Source: Oasisia sp. SBJ-2009 (lineage: Eukaryota > Annelida > Polychaeta > Sabellida > Siboglinidae). From it: a stretch of 64,000 nt of DNA. Under the pieces are notes generated by a model. That model saw nothing but the letters and a program-made list of their open reading frames with translations, had not been told where the DNA came from and made no database searches. Positions 1-10,220 of this stretch are shown here, one piece after another. The DNA lies in NCBI GenBank assembly GCA_964017155.1, contig OZ024862.1:40567175-40631174 (forward strand), read 5' to 3'. A program made the position numbers and the translations under genes. Numbering within the stretch: position 1 is the first letter of the stretch; every line of letters begins with the position of its first letter.

Positions 1-889
1 AGTGTTCTTAAAGTTGACAAGGGTTCAATCTTTAATGTTGACAAGGGTAACATTTGTGTCCTTGATGTTGACAAGGATTTAGTGTTCTTAAAGTTGACAA
101 GGGTTCAGTCCTTAATGTTGACAAGGGTTTAGTGTCCTTAATGTTGACAAGGATTTAGTGTTCTTAATGTTGACAAGGGTTCAGTCCTTAATGTTGACAA
201 GAGTTCAGTGTCCTTAATGTTGACAAGGATTTAGTGTTCTTAAAGTTGACAAGGGTTCAATCTTTAATGTTGACAAGGGTAACATTTGTGTCCTTGATGT
301 TGACAAGGATTTAGTGTTCTTAAAGTTGACAAGGGTTCAGTCCTTAATGTTGACAAGGGTTTAGTGTCCTTAATGTTGACAAGGATTTAGTGTTCTTAAT
401 GTTGACAAGGGTTCAGTCCTTAATGTTGACAAGAGTTCAGTGTCCTTAATGTTGACAAGGATTTAGTGTTCTTAAAGTTGACAAGGGTTCAGTCCTTAAT
501 GTTGACAAGGGTTTAGTGTCCTTAATGTTGACAAGGATTTAGTGTTCTTAATGTTGACAAGGGTTCAGTCCTTAATGTTGACAAGAGTTCAGTGTCCTTG
601 ATGTTGACAAGGATTTAGTGTTCTTAAAGTTGACAAGGGTTCAGTCCTTAATGTTGACAAGAGTTCAGTGTCCTTGATGTTGACAAGGATTTAGTGTTCT
701 TAAAGTTGACAAGGGTTCAGTCCTTAATGTTGACAAGAGTTCAGTGTCCTTAATGTTGACAAGGATTTAGTGTTCTTAAAGTTGACAAGGGTTCAGTCCT
801 TAATGTTGACAAGAGTTCAGTGTCCTTAATGTTGACAAGGATTTAGTGTTCTTAAAGTTGACAAGGGTTCAGTCCTTAATGTTGACAAG
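1..889. repeat. Minisatellite with higher-order structure, upstream intron of GPAA1
   Basis: Tandem array of roughly 23-29 bp units built on TTGACAAGG preceded by CTTAATG or CTTAAAG. Variant units recur in the same order: the string at position 1 returns at about 233, so there is a higher-order period near 232 bp in the first part. The array runs to the first visible GPAA1 exon and supplies its AG acceptor. The bacterial-looking TTGACA is only part of the unit. Confidence 0.93.
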
Positions 890-3475
890 CCATAGCGCTG
901 TGGATCAGCGTCAGCCTGGAGGGCTGCAGCCAGGCCAGTGAGGAGACTGAGACGGAGGGGAAGGAGAAACTGGCCCAGGCGGAGGGTGATCCTACTACAG
1001 CTACGCCACACGCAGAGGACATCAAAGAAACAAAAGCGTCAGAGAAGGTTCAGGGAAACGTAAGTGGCTAATAATAGGCCTACTGTTTGAAAGAACCTAC
1101 AAAGACATCGGCTGAATTTTGTTGAGTTTGTGCAGGATCTAGTCACTGTAACTCTGTTGCTGCCAGCGACTGGATTACAGCTACACTCTGTGTTACTCTC
1201 ACCAGTCGGACCTCGCACTACACCCACTGGAGGAAAAGCAAAAACCTCCAACTGCACCCGTTTTGGGACTTCCAAGTTTAGACTCGATGCAAAACTCCAA
1301 CTGCATCTAAAAGCCTAATGCAATCTGGAGATTTTCTTTGTTTCTGTCAGACTTGAAGTTCTGAATTAAGGCAACAGTTGTGCCCTGAGTAGTGAAGCTG
1401 GTAGCATTGATTCCATTTTATGTATCCATTATATGGCAGAAAGATGCACTGTTAAATATCATAAATATGTCTCAAAATAACTATAGTATTTTTTAAATGT
1501 ATTATTGGAGTTAGTGATCCAAACAAGAAAATGAACGTTGAAAGAGAGTATGGAACATACACCCTGGGAAGATATACACTTACAGTAAATTCAAGTTAGG
1601 ATAATGATATAACGATATTGTGTGTGATCGCAGACAATGAGTTTGCACTGATGATAACGCAGACTTTTGTTAAGGAAATCAGAAGATGCCATCTTGTTCC
1701 GCAGGCCCAAGAACCCGGAGTCACCCTCATGTCTGTGTTCCCCACCTGCGTCCTGTGCCTGGGGTTTGGGTTGTCAGCCCACCATGCACCCTACTACTTC
1801 ATAGAGGCTGCAAGGGGCTTTGGCATGACTCCGTCTGAGGGACTGGCATTAGGGGCTGTCTCTGTTCATCTTGTTGCAATGGCTGCTCCCTGGCTGCTGC
1901 AGAGGTAAGGTCATGCAGCACTGCAAGGTCACACTGACTAACAGTAAAAAACTGAAATTTTATTATCTATAGCAGTGTTTGACTTCTACTCATGAAACAT
2001 GTTTGTTATTGGAAATCTTTATCTTTGTTAATCTCTGATTATTTAGACGTCTGTTTGGCCACACTAACTCCCTCTATTGCTCACCCCTCATTCTCTCCCC
2101 TTCACTCATCCTTCCTCCACATTTTACTCTTGCTCTTCATCTCCTTCTCATTGTTGCCCAGTCAGTGTCAGTCTGTCTCACCCCGTAGCTATATCCCTCT
2201 GTCTGCGAGTGACCTGTTTGTACTTTGTGGTAACTGGGATGTGTATTTTCTTAAAGAGGCTGTGCCTGTGTTTGTAGGAAGGCGACAGAAGAAGGTGACA
2301 GCGAAGGTCCTAACTGGCAGTTATTGAAGAGTGTGTCTCTCTTGACATTTGGCATTGTACTTGCTGCCATATCTTCCCTCAACATCGCCATGTCATTCTT
2401 CCTGGCTGTGGTCTGGGTGCCCGTCATCCTTCTCGTGAGGCCTACACACAGCCGGTACGTTAACACACACAGCCGGTACATTAACACACACAGCCGGCTC
2501 GTTAACACACACAGCCGGTACGTTAACACACACAGCCGGTATGTTAACACACACACAGCCGGTACCGGTACATTAACACACACAGCCGGCTCGTTAACAC
2601 ACACAGCCGGTACGTTAACACACACAGCCGGTATGTTAACACACACACAGCCGGTACGTTAACACACACAACCGGTACATTAACACACACTGCCGGTACG
2701 TTAATACACACAGTGGTATATTAACACACACAGCCGGTACGTTAACACACGCACACACGCACGCACGCACACAGACAGATACACACAGACACATCCACAC
2801 ACACATGCACCACACAAACACACACACATGCTGTAATCAAACATGCCTGCACATATGCTGACTGTTGACTGCTGCCTACTCCCCATTGTCTGCTGTCTGT
2901 TGATTTCCTGCTGACTCTGCATCCTGAATCATAGTTATATAATTTATTAAAATAAACAAAATTGATTTTGCCGACTTTCTATTAACCTAATCTTATATTA
3001 GTTTATTAGTCTTATATTAAAAATATCAAATGTAATGTTGTTATTGCATTATGCAAGGAATGCAAATGTGTAACATAAAACCAACATGCTAACAATGCAA
3101 ATAAATATACCTAATTTTTTTCTTTTGCAATTTAAAATTATCACAAATTTATATTTAACATGTTTTCATTATAATTATAATGCTGTTTCATGCCCTTGTT
3201 GCAGTGTGGTCAATTTGGTGCAGTTCTTGCTGCTGCTGTTGGTGTCGCCACTGGGCCTCGTCTACATCGGCAGTGTCGTCAACGAGGTGGTGGTGGAGAA
3301 GGTGACTGATGCGGCCGTGTTGTTGCCCCGAGCGTGGGAGTCGACCCAGTCAGCCCTACTCATGGCACTCATCAACAACAACCTGTTTGCCAACTGGACG
3401 TTTAGTCTCGTCTCACTCGTCATATTTCCCACGTGGCTCATGTTCTGGTCACTACTCTGGACCAAGCCTCACTAG
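890..3475 (+). CDS. GPAA1: GPI transamidase subunit GPAA1, C-terminal part (4 exons, 5' end outside window)
   Basis: Subunit of the ER-membrane GPI transamidase, which attaches GPI anchors to proteins. Visible coding exons are 890-1059, 1705-1904, 2278-2454 and 3205-3475. All have GT-AG borders with matching phases and give 271 residues. The protein is hydrophobic with several membrane segments, for example around SVSLLTFGIVLAAISSL and VVNLVQFLLLLLVSPLGLVY. The end NWTFSLVSLVIFPTWLMFW aligns with the end of human GPAA1 as I remember it ([23 protein letters not shown]), and the loop before the third exon end resembles the human FLLATTMVPTAALAKP region. A charged Glu/Lys/Thr-rich loop fills most of the first exon. 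An in-frame TGA at 883-885 limits how far that exon can extend. The N-terminal half lies beyond the window. The 5' acceptor has a poor pyrimidine tract, and the third exon ends inside a tandem repeat. Confidence 0.92.
2441..2830. repeat. ACACACAGCCGGTACGTTA minisatellite and CA-rich tail in GPAA1 intron
   Basis: About 13 units of 21-22 bp with core CACACAGCCGGTACGTTAAC, passing into a CA/CG-rich simple repeat after 2745. The first unit overlaps the 3' end of a GPAA1 exon and its splice donor at 2455. At least five later units recreate the same CCG/GTACGT junction. Confidence 0.93.
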
Positions 3476-3478
3476 GTC

Positions 3479-3484
3479 AATAAA
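3479..3484 (+). promoter_or_regulatory. Candidate poly(A) signal AATAAA just after the GPAA1 stop
   Basis: AATAAA starts 4 bp after the TAG at 3473-3475. Its use would give an almost absent 3' UTR, so the downstream hexamers at 4117-4122 and 5135-5140 are alternatives. Confidence 0.35.
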
Positions 3485-3489
3485 CCGTC

Positions 3490-3975
3490 ACTAAATGTCA
3501 CTCAGTTCCATCACTATCATTGGATGTCACTCTTGATTACATCGCTCTCATTAGATGTCACTCTTGGTTCCATCGCTCTCACTAGATGTCACTCTTGGTT
3601 ACATCGCTCTCACTAGATGTCGCTCTTGGTTCCATCGTTCTCACTAGATGTCGCTTTTGGTTCCATCATTCTCACTAGATGTCGCTCTTGGTTCCATCGT
3701 TCTTACTAGATGTCACTATATCTATAATCATGGCTACTTGTTCATGTCAATCATGGCTACTTGTTCATTGCCACTCTTAGATGCCACTTTAGGTCAGGTC
3801 ATTGCCACTCATAGATGTCATATTTGGCCAGGTCTTTGCCACTTTTAGATTTAAAAATCAGTCTTGCTCTAGTTATTGCCACTCATAGATATGAATATCA
3901 CTCTTGATCGAGTCATTATCACTCTTAGGTGTCACTTGCTAGTGGTTATCATTGCCATTCATAGATGCCACCATT
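3490..3975. repeat. Degenerate 30-32 bp tandem repeat, GPAA1 downstream region
   Basis: Repeated phrases CACTAGATGTCACTCTTGG and TTCCATCGCTCT recur about every 31 bp, strongly at 3500-3720. They continue to about 3975 in decayed form (CATTGCCACTCATAGATG). If GPAA1 is polyadenylated downstream, this lies in its 3' UTR. Confidence 0.85.
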
Positions 3976-5134
3976 GCCACTTGTAGTTAATGTGTTGTTT
4001 TATTTACGGCATTGCATGGTGCAGTGGCAAGGTTTGACACCTGTTCAGTTAACCACAGTGTAGAAGCCAGATCTGGGCACAGACGCTGAATGTACTGTTG
4101 TGATAAAACGTATTTAAATAAATGTAATGTTCTTTCCAAAAATGTTTTTAAAGCTGTGTTGTTAATTGATGGTGCTGAAAAGCTCAAGAATTGGTGATGG
4201 ATGATTGTGTCTGCAGTTTTGTGTTCAGTTGTCAATGATGATACTGGCATAGTCGACAGTGTTGCGGTGTTGCTGCCAAGTCATTGGTTGGTACCACTCA
4301 TTGAATGAATCTTCCACTAAACCACTTATTGGGACTATCTTGTGAGTAATCGAACCATGCATGCACTACTTTGTTCAGGACATGTGCTTGATAACTTTGT
4401 ATGCTGATGTATCGACAAATGCTACCAGGACTTGTATGTTTAACCTCCATCGTAGCAGTGGCAGTCAAAGGCAAGATGTATACCAGATATGACAGAGGAA
4501 CAAAGCAACTTGATTCACATCGTCGTCTACCGGTCATCATAAAAGGTTATTGGCTTACATTACAGGGTAATGTGGAGAATGTTTATACACACACATGATG
4601 TACCCTGCATGTAGCTCATCCAGTGCTGATGCTGTGCAACATAAAGGCTTGTGCCAAGGCTACAACTTCAGTTGCATATAGTTCTTCAGTTACAACGATT
4701 TAAAGTCTACATTATTAAATGGATTGGTGGCCAATTTCAGATAAGACGAATTTTTTATACAAATAAAACGAACCGTTCTAAGCAAATGTTGTTATCAATG
4801 TCCGATGTTAAACGTATTTACCAAGTACAGTATGCCATGGTACTACGTGGTGTTCACGTCTAATGGCATTCATTAGCACAAAGTACATGTAATAGTACTT
4901 CTGTTCAATGCTAAGGAATATTAATATGGAGTATTCTGAATAGCCCAAAGGTAGACCTATTCAGAAATACTAATTCCAGCTGCTTATTTCAAGTAAATAA
5001 ATTACTGCCGGCCCTTGGATTACAAACACATACATGTACAATATTCAGTACAGGGCCTGTATTGCCATTTTCTGTCAAATGTCTATGTTCGATTGTTAGT
5101 TTCGCTTGTTAAGAGGTCGTGTGCATTATATGTA
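3976..5134. other. Probable GPAA1 3' UTR or intergenic DNA; nothing recognised
   Basis: AT-rich sequence with only short open frames and no recognisable coding segment. It ends near AATAAA at 5135-5140, the last good plus-strand poly(A) candidate before the convergent NDUFB5 gene. Confidence 0.4.
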
Positions 5135-5140
5135 AATAAA
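5135..5140 (+). promoter_or_regulatory. Candidate distal poly(A) signal for GPAA1
   Basis: AATAAA within TGTAAATAAACATTTAAAA, in the AT-rich interval between the convergent GPAA1 and NDUFB5 genes. Its use is inferred from position only. Confidence 0.4.
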
Positions 5141-5259
5141 CATTTAAAATAGTGTCATAAATATATCAAGTATAAAACATGTTTACGTATAGTATTTTGT
5201 TTTATTCTGTTTCTTATGACTAACACTAGTAACAGACATTCATTGTTCTATTTTGCATT

Positions 5260-5265
5260 TTTATT
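5260..5265 (-). promoter_or_regulatory. Candidate poly(A) signal for NDUFB5
   Basis: TTTATT on the plus strand (AATAAA on the minus) lies about 185 bp beyond the NDUFB5 stop at 5451-5453. A second copy is at 5201-5206. Confidence 0.5.
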
Positions 5266-5450
5266 CTCGGTCGTCAATGCAGATGTGACTTGCCATAAAA
5301 TAGCCCACAATTGTGTGTGATGAATCAGTCTATAGAGCACTGTTTTGTTTGGCCATACACGTCACATGTTAAACACAACTGACCACAGCCATTGTCCTTT
5401 CAGTGTACCAAAGAAGCATAATGTATGAGAGAGCTTGTCTGACTTGGCAA

Positions 5451-8400
5451 TCAACCACCAAAACCTTTGCTCGCCATCTCTGAATCAGTCTTTTCCCGAC
5501 TGACATAGATGTGTCTTTCGTTCCCGTATGGTACATAGTACCAGCCTTTGTAATCACCCCGTTCCGCCATCAATCTCTTCACCTTCTTTTCCAAGGCCCT
5601 GGAATAATGAAAACACGTTAGATTGCAATCCATGAGGCTTACATTACAATTGGATGATATCGAAAAAACTTTTCTATTCAAAACTTTGGGGAACACACAC
5701 CCCACACACACCATTTACATCAGGTCTAACCCCCGCCTATATACAAATACTTCTCTATAAACATAGTAAATGTCAATCGTTGGTTCATTTTCATTGTTAT
5801 TTTAATTAACTCGAAGGTAATTTTATGATTAACTGTCTAGAACATTTTCTGCACATATCTCCTTTATAAGTAAAGCAAAGTGTGTGCCTCAGTGTTCTTG
5901 CAAAGGACTTGAGGTGGCCAGATATAGAACACTAAATGAAAAATAAACCTTATACCGAGACACTGCATGATATGACCTTCACTACATGACTTGCAGTATA
6001 GTACAGCTAATACCATTTCAGTAATTTACAAGCAATGGAAGTGCCAGGTTTGGCAGTGTAATAAACATTTTATTTAAAAACTAAGCTGCCGTTTTGGTAG
6101 GAAATGTGTAGATTGTAAATACATTATGTGAATGACGCAACCAAAACAGGATTGTAAAGGTGGCCATCATTATGTTTTTATATTCCACAAATATCTCACC
6201 TCATTTTGGCTTTCTGTTGCTCCTCGTAGACAGCGTGTAAGTGCACCTCATACGATTTCTCTGGCTTGTCAATGAGGTACTTGGAAAATGTGCGTGTGAT
6301 CGGGTGCTGCAAACAAGTTCAGCATCATTGCAAGTGAAATGAAAACTATACTGTGTACTTGAAGAAAGATGGGTGTTAACAGATCAACAGTATGAGATAT
6401 ATGGTCACCAACTAAATAAAGACTAATGCTGGCAGTTATACAGATGACAATCTAGCACGACATTCTGACTGACATACACAAACCGCAACATATTGAATGC
6501 ATGCATCAATTGTTACAAATTATGATATAACAAAGCTGCTACATACACAGGCATATGACAATCCCATCTCGTGTCTGCACCAGATGTGATTAACAAATCT
6601 TAACTACAGCTGTCCGTCATTTACATCTCTTGGCATTTCTCACATGTCGAACACATAAACCATTAATTTTAGTTTAAGAATCGGGTAGAACATTAAATCT
6701 AGGTGTTTTGTCACCCCGCATTACTTGGAAATGTGACACTGCAACATCAGAAAGAGAGATTGCATCCAGTGTTATTACCGTTTTCATATACTTGCACACA
6801 TTTTAGAGACAAATATGAAGATTAGTAAGTTAATTGCTTACACCAGGTGCCCAAAGGTTCGTCATCCCATCGTGTTTAAGACATAATAATAATAATAACT
6901 TTATTATCGAATTCATAGTGGAAATACATTTTGCACTTTGGAGGTTGCATAAAAACACAATATTTAAGTCACATAGTAACGCATGTATAGTATTGTATAC
7001 AGTAAAATCAAGCATGTAAACGATAGCTAAAAAAATATATAAATATAATACATATTGGAATAAATAAATATACTAAAACAATATGACAATATTATAATAA
7101 GATAAATTACTTAATTAATAAAGATGATAAAACATTGCAATGGCAGCAGTAGAGAACATGATAGTTCAAGGATAATTTTTTGTGTGGCTGATTCAGCAGA
7201 TACTTGGTGGAGGATGGAATGAAGGATTTAGGGGCTCGCTGGGTTTTTACTGTTGGCATTCTGTACATCCTTCCAGAGGGGAGAAGATAAGATTTTCGTT
7301 GCCATTTGCAGTGTTAATGGCTTCATTATTAAACTCAACGTACCTTGTAGTATTCCCAATGTTCCGGATGATATCCCTCCGGGATATCTATCAACTCTGC
7401 ATTTCCTGAAGCAACCAATATGACGATGTGTTGTCAACTTAATTGGCATTTCAACATCCATATTTTGTAATAAGGCCAAGCATTGGTTTATAGATTTACG
7501 ATGTTCATCACATTTGAATAACTTCAGTGTTCAACATATTACCTCAAAGAAGACTACACATTTTTAATCAAGAATATTGATGGGCTTATGAAAATATGCC
7601 AAGTGGAAAGCACAAACAAAACTTATATTTTCTCATACAATACATGGGTGTTTGATGTCTTGTTACAAAAGGGGAACTCACCAATGAAAAGGTTTGAGAG
7701 AAAGATGGTTGCACCAATGGGTATGAGCCCCAAGGCCAGGTAGAAATGCTGCAAACACAAATAGATGAGCCGTGTCAAACAATTACTTGATGCCACATTA
7801 TTTCGATGTCCAGGGCTGGAGTCAATTAAAAAAGAACTGGAATTGATCAATTCAATTCCTATTCAATTCTGGAATTGGAGCGGGAATTGGAATTGAAAGA
7901 TTTGGAACAAAAATAATTGAATTGGAATTGAAAGATTTTGAATTGAAATGGACTTGAAAGATTTTGAATGAGGTACCACAACTAGGGTCTGTGTGCCGTC
8001 TTTTACGTATTCTTGACGTGTGTAAAATGCGGCACTGTTTTCCAAACATTTTGTGGAACGCTTGTTTAAATCATCCTACAATCAGCTGTTGAACTCGCAT
8101 GGCTCCGAAGCCTCACACATAACTAAATATGGATACAGTCTGACATGTCCGTCAATGTGAAGGTTTAATATGTACATTAATGAACATTTACAACCGATGG
8201 AACATCGACTGGTGGCCCGACGACTGGTTTGCTGGCTCGATACCGGAAAGGATGTTTCAAATCTTCTATATCACACGAGAGTACTACGTCTTCAGACATA
8301 GTTAAATATTGATATCGTATAACATGTCCGCCAATATGAAAGCATAATATCTACATTAATGTACATTTATAGTCGATGAAACGTCGCGGGACGTTCGATT

Positions 8401-10031
8401 GAATTCAGTGCTAAGATGGCGTTGTTTTGGCTGTTCTGTCTATTGAACATACGGCATGCTGTTCTGTCTATTGACCACGCATACGGCAAGCCAACATACA
8501 AACTCTCGCTCGCTACGCGCCTGCACGGTAAATAGCTAATTGAGGATGATTTAAACAAGCGTTCAGCAAAACATGCAAATAAATCCACGTTAGTCGCTGG
8601 AGGCGCTGAGACGCAACTACGGTCTCAGCGTATAAGCGCCTCTAGCGACTAACATGGATTTGTGGAAGCCCATTGGAATTGAATTAAACAATTTGAGCAT
8701 CTGATATTGTTGTGATACTGTGGAGGATATTTTACAGACAGTTGGGAGTATTGCTGTGCAGGCAATGGTATTTAATTACCTAGAAAAGTTGCACAATGAA
8801 GCTGCTGGTCAAACATTACCCAGCAATTATGAATTGGAAAGGGAAGTCAGTTAAGTTTGTCCTACTGCCTTGTGTGAATGAGTGTTGGCTGGGGACTGCT
8901 TCTAAGAACCATTGAAATTGCCCAGATAACAATCACACTTTCCCAGTATCACATGCTAAGCAAATACTAGGACTAGAACAAGTGAATCCAGGATATGTCC
9001 AAACAGTCCAAAGTGTATCCAGTTACACCCATGTAAACGTGTGCTTCTTTTGAGCTGGAAACTGTACAGATCTAGATCAAAGGTATCAATAATACAATAA
9101 AAAAGCTATTTCTCACTGTAAGGACAATTACATTATGTCCTGCAAGGCTTAATTACTTACGAAAGCATCCTTCCATCGCCTGTAATCATATCGGGTTGGC
9201 AGTATCGCCATCCTGCGGCCATGGCTCATCTGACGCACAGTTCCTAAATACAAAGCAAACTGGTAATGTTTCATACTACAGTAGAACCTGTCTTGTAGGG
9301 ACACCTGTCCGTCCAAGCAAGTGTCTCTACATTGCAGGTGTCCCCTCGTAAGAGGGACAGGAATTTGCGACAATTTTTCCCCGAACATACAATCTTTAGT
9401 TACATCCACATTACAACATGCATAAATCACATTTATGCCAACAGTAATACTACCCATAACAAAGTGTAATAATACACTTTTAATGGAAGTTATTAATTCA
9501 AACATTACTGAGTTACCATATTGTTGCATTTTATCTTTTATAATTATATAACATTATTTATCTACTAATGCCATAATGGTTCATTAGTTGTCTGGAAAAG
9601 GTCCAAATGACCAATCTTTGGAATAGTTAATTACTCTATCCAGCGCCAATATGTTTATCTTTCACATACAAATATAACGCATAACTGTAATAAATACGTT
9701 AGGGTAACACACCCAGCACAGGCACGGTGCCATAGCAATTAGAATAGGACGTAATACTAAGTTGGATCCGTAGTCGGTTTAGACATAGCCAGGCACTAGC
9801 CGGTGTCACTGTCATTGAAGAGAGAAGCCTGGCTGAGTGAAGGTTACTCGGTGACTACACTATTGTATGTGCAAATTTAAATCGTCACACATGACTTTGT
9901 AATAAATGCATTGCATGTTTACCTTGGCATATGTCTGTTTTTGGAAGAAGCGACACAGACCAACGACTTAGCGGTGTTTTCAGACTTTGGCAGCTCAGTT
10001 GAGCCGCTCGCAACAAGCTGAGCACCGCCAT
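5451..10031 (-). CDS. NDUFB5: NADH dehydrogenase 1 beta subcomplex subunit 5 (complex I), complete, 6 exons
   Basis: Accessory subunit of mitochondrial complex I in the inner membrane. Minus-strand exons in transcript order are 10031-9923, 9243-9161, 7748-7682, 7405-7344, 6306-6200 and 5598-5451. All borders are GT-AG and phases agree, giving 576 nt and 191 residues against about 189 in human. The start [12 protein letters not shown] is a plausible mitochondrial presequence. [18 protein letters not shown] matches the human GKRLFVIRPSRFYDRRF block. The single membrane span is about residues 65-87 ([19 protein letters not shown]). It is followed by the family hallmark [16 protein letters not shown], then a charged helix ([19 protein letters not shown]) and the conserved [10 protein letters not shown] tail. 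The start codon sits in a YY1-like motif and faces SPAG7 head to head. Introns hold a decayed inverted-repeat element and simple repeats. Confidence 0.96.
6307..7343. other. NDUFB5 intron 4, including an AATAAT-rich stretch
   Basis: No coding segment found. Around 6884-6910 there is AATAATAATAATAACTTTAT followed by low-complexity AT sequence to about 7130. This looks like the minus-oriented 3' end of a dispersed retroelement with a TTA tail, but I cannot name the family. Confidence 0.4.
7845..7965. repeat. GGAATTGAAAGATT-type low-complexity repeat
   Basis: Irregular tandem repeats of GGAATTG, GAATTGGAATTG and GAAAGATTT in NDUFB5 intron 2. Confidence 0.85.
8056..8660. mobile_element. Decayed inverted-repeat (MITE-like) element in NDUFB5 intron 2
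   Basis: GAACGCTTGTTTAAATCATC at 8056-8075 recurs inverted at about 8545-8564. With mismatches the arms extend to about 35 bp (8056-8090 and 8531-8564). Inside are two degenerate direct copies of a roughly 180 bp unit, marked by ACATGTCCG and ACATTAATG phrases at about 8140 and 8320. To the right lies a second hairpin: 8583-8607 pairs with 8635-8659 with two mismatches, plus CTGAGAC/GTCTCAG nearer the loop. No protein remnant is visible, so it is non-autonomous. Confidence 0.65.
9277..9365. mobile_element. Possible pogo/Tigger-like terminal repeat fragment
   Basis: TA followed by CAGTAGAACCTGTCTTGTAG, then a region rich in short palindromic GGGACACCTGTCC phrases. TA plus CAGTAGAACC resembles the ends of pogo-type DNA transposons. 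No second end was found, so this is a tentative partial copy in NDUFB5 intron 1. Confidence 0.3.
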
Positions 10032-10220
10032 TTTGGAGAGCCGATCATGTAGAGATCCCATTGGGTGAAAATGTATGACTACAAATAACGTTATCTTTGG
10101 GGAGAAAATGTGTAAATATTACAGGCGTATAGATATTTATAAAACAAATATGGGTGACAAACATATGAATTTTGTGTAACGGTACACTAAAAAAATAAAA
10201 TTGCCAAGTTATTCAGAAAC
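10032..10220. promoter_or_regulatory. Bidirectional promoter between NDUFB5 and SPAG7
   Basis: The two start codons face away from each other with 189 bp between them. The interval has an inverted CCAAT box (ATTGG at 10060-10064) and no obvious TATA box at a useful position. The NDUFB5 start lies in CCAAAATGGCGG (minus strand), a good YY1-like initiator motif. SPAG7 starts in the weaker AAACATGGCCGA. Such arrangements are common for housekeeping genes. Shared control is inferred. Confidence 0.7.

Noticed and set aside
1..889. Regularly spaced repeats with TTGACA, resembling a CRISPR array or bacterial -35 boxes
   Set aside because: No unique spacers; the whole unit is repeated and the locus is an animal intron. 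It is a minisatellite.
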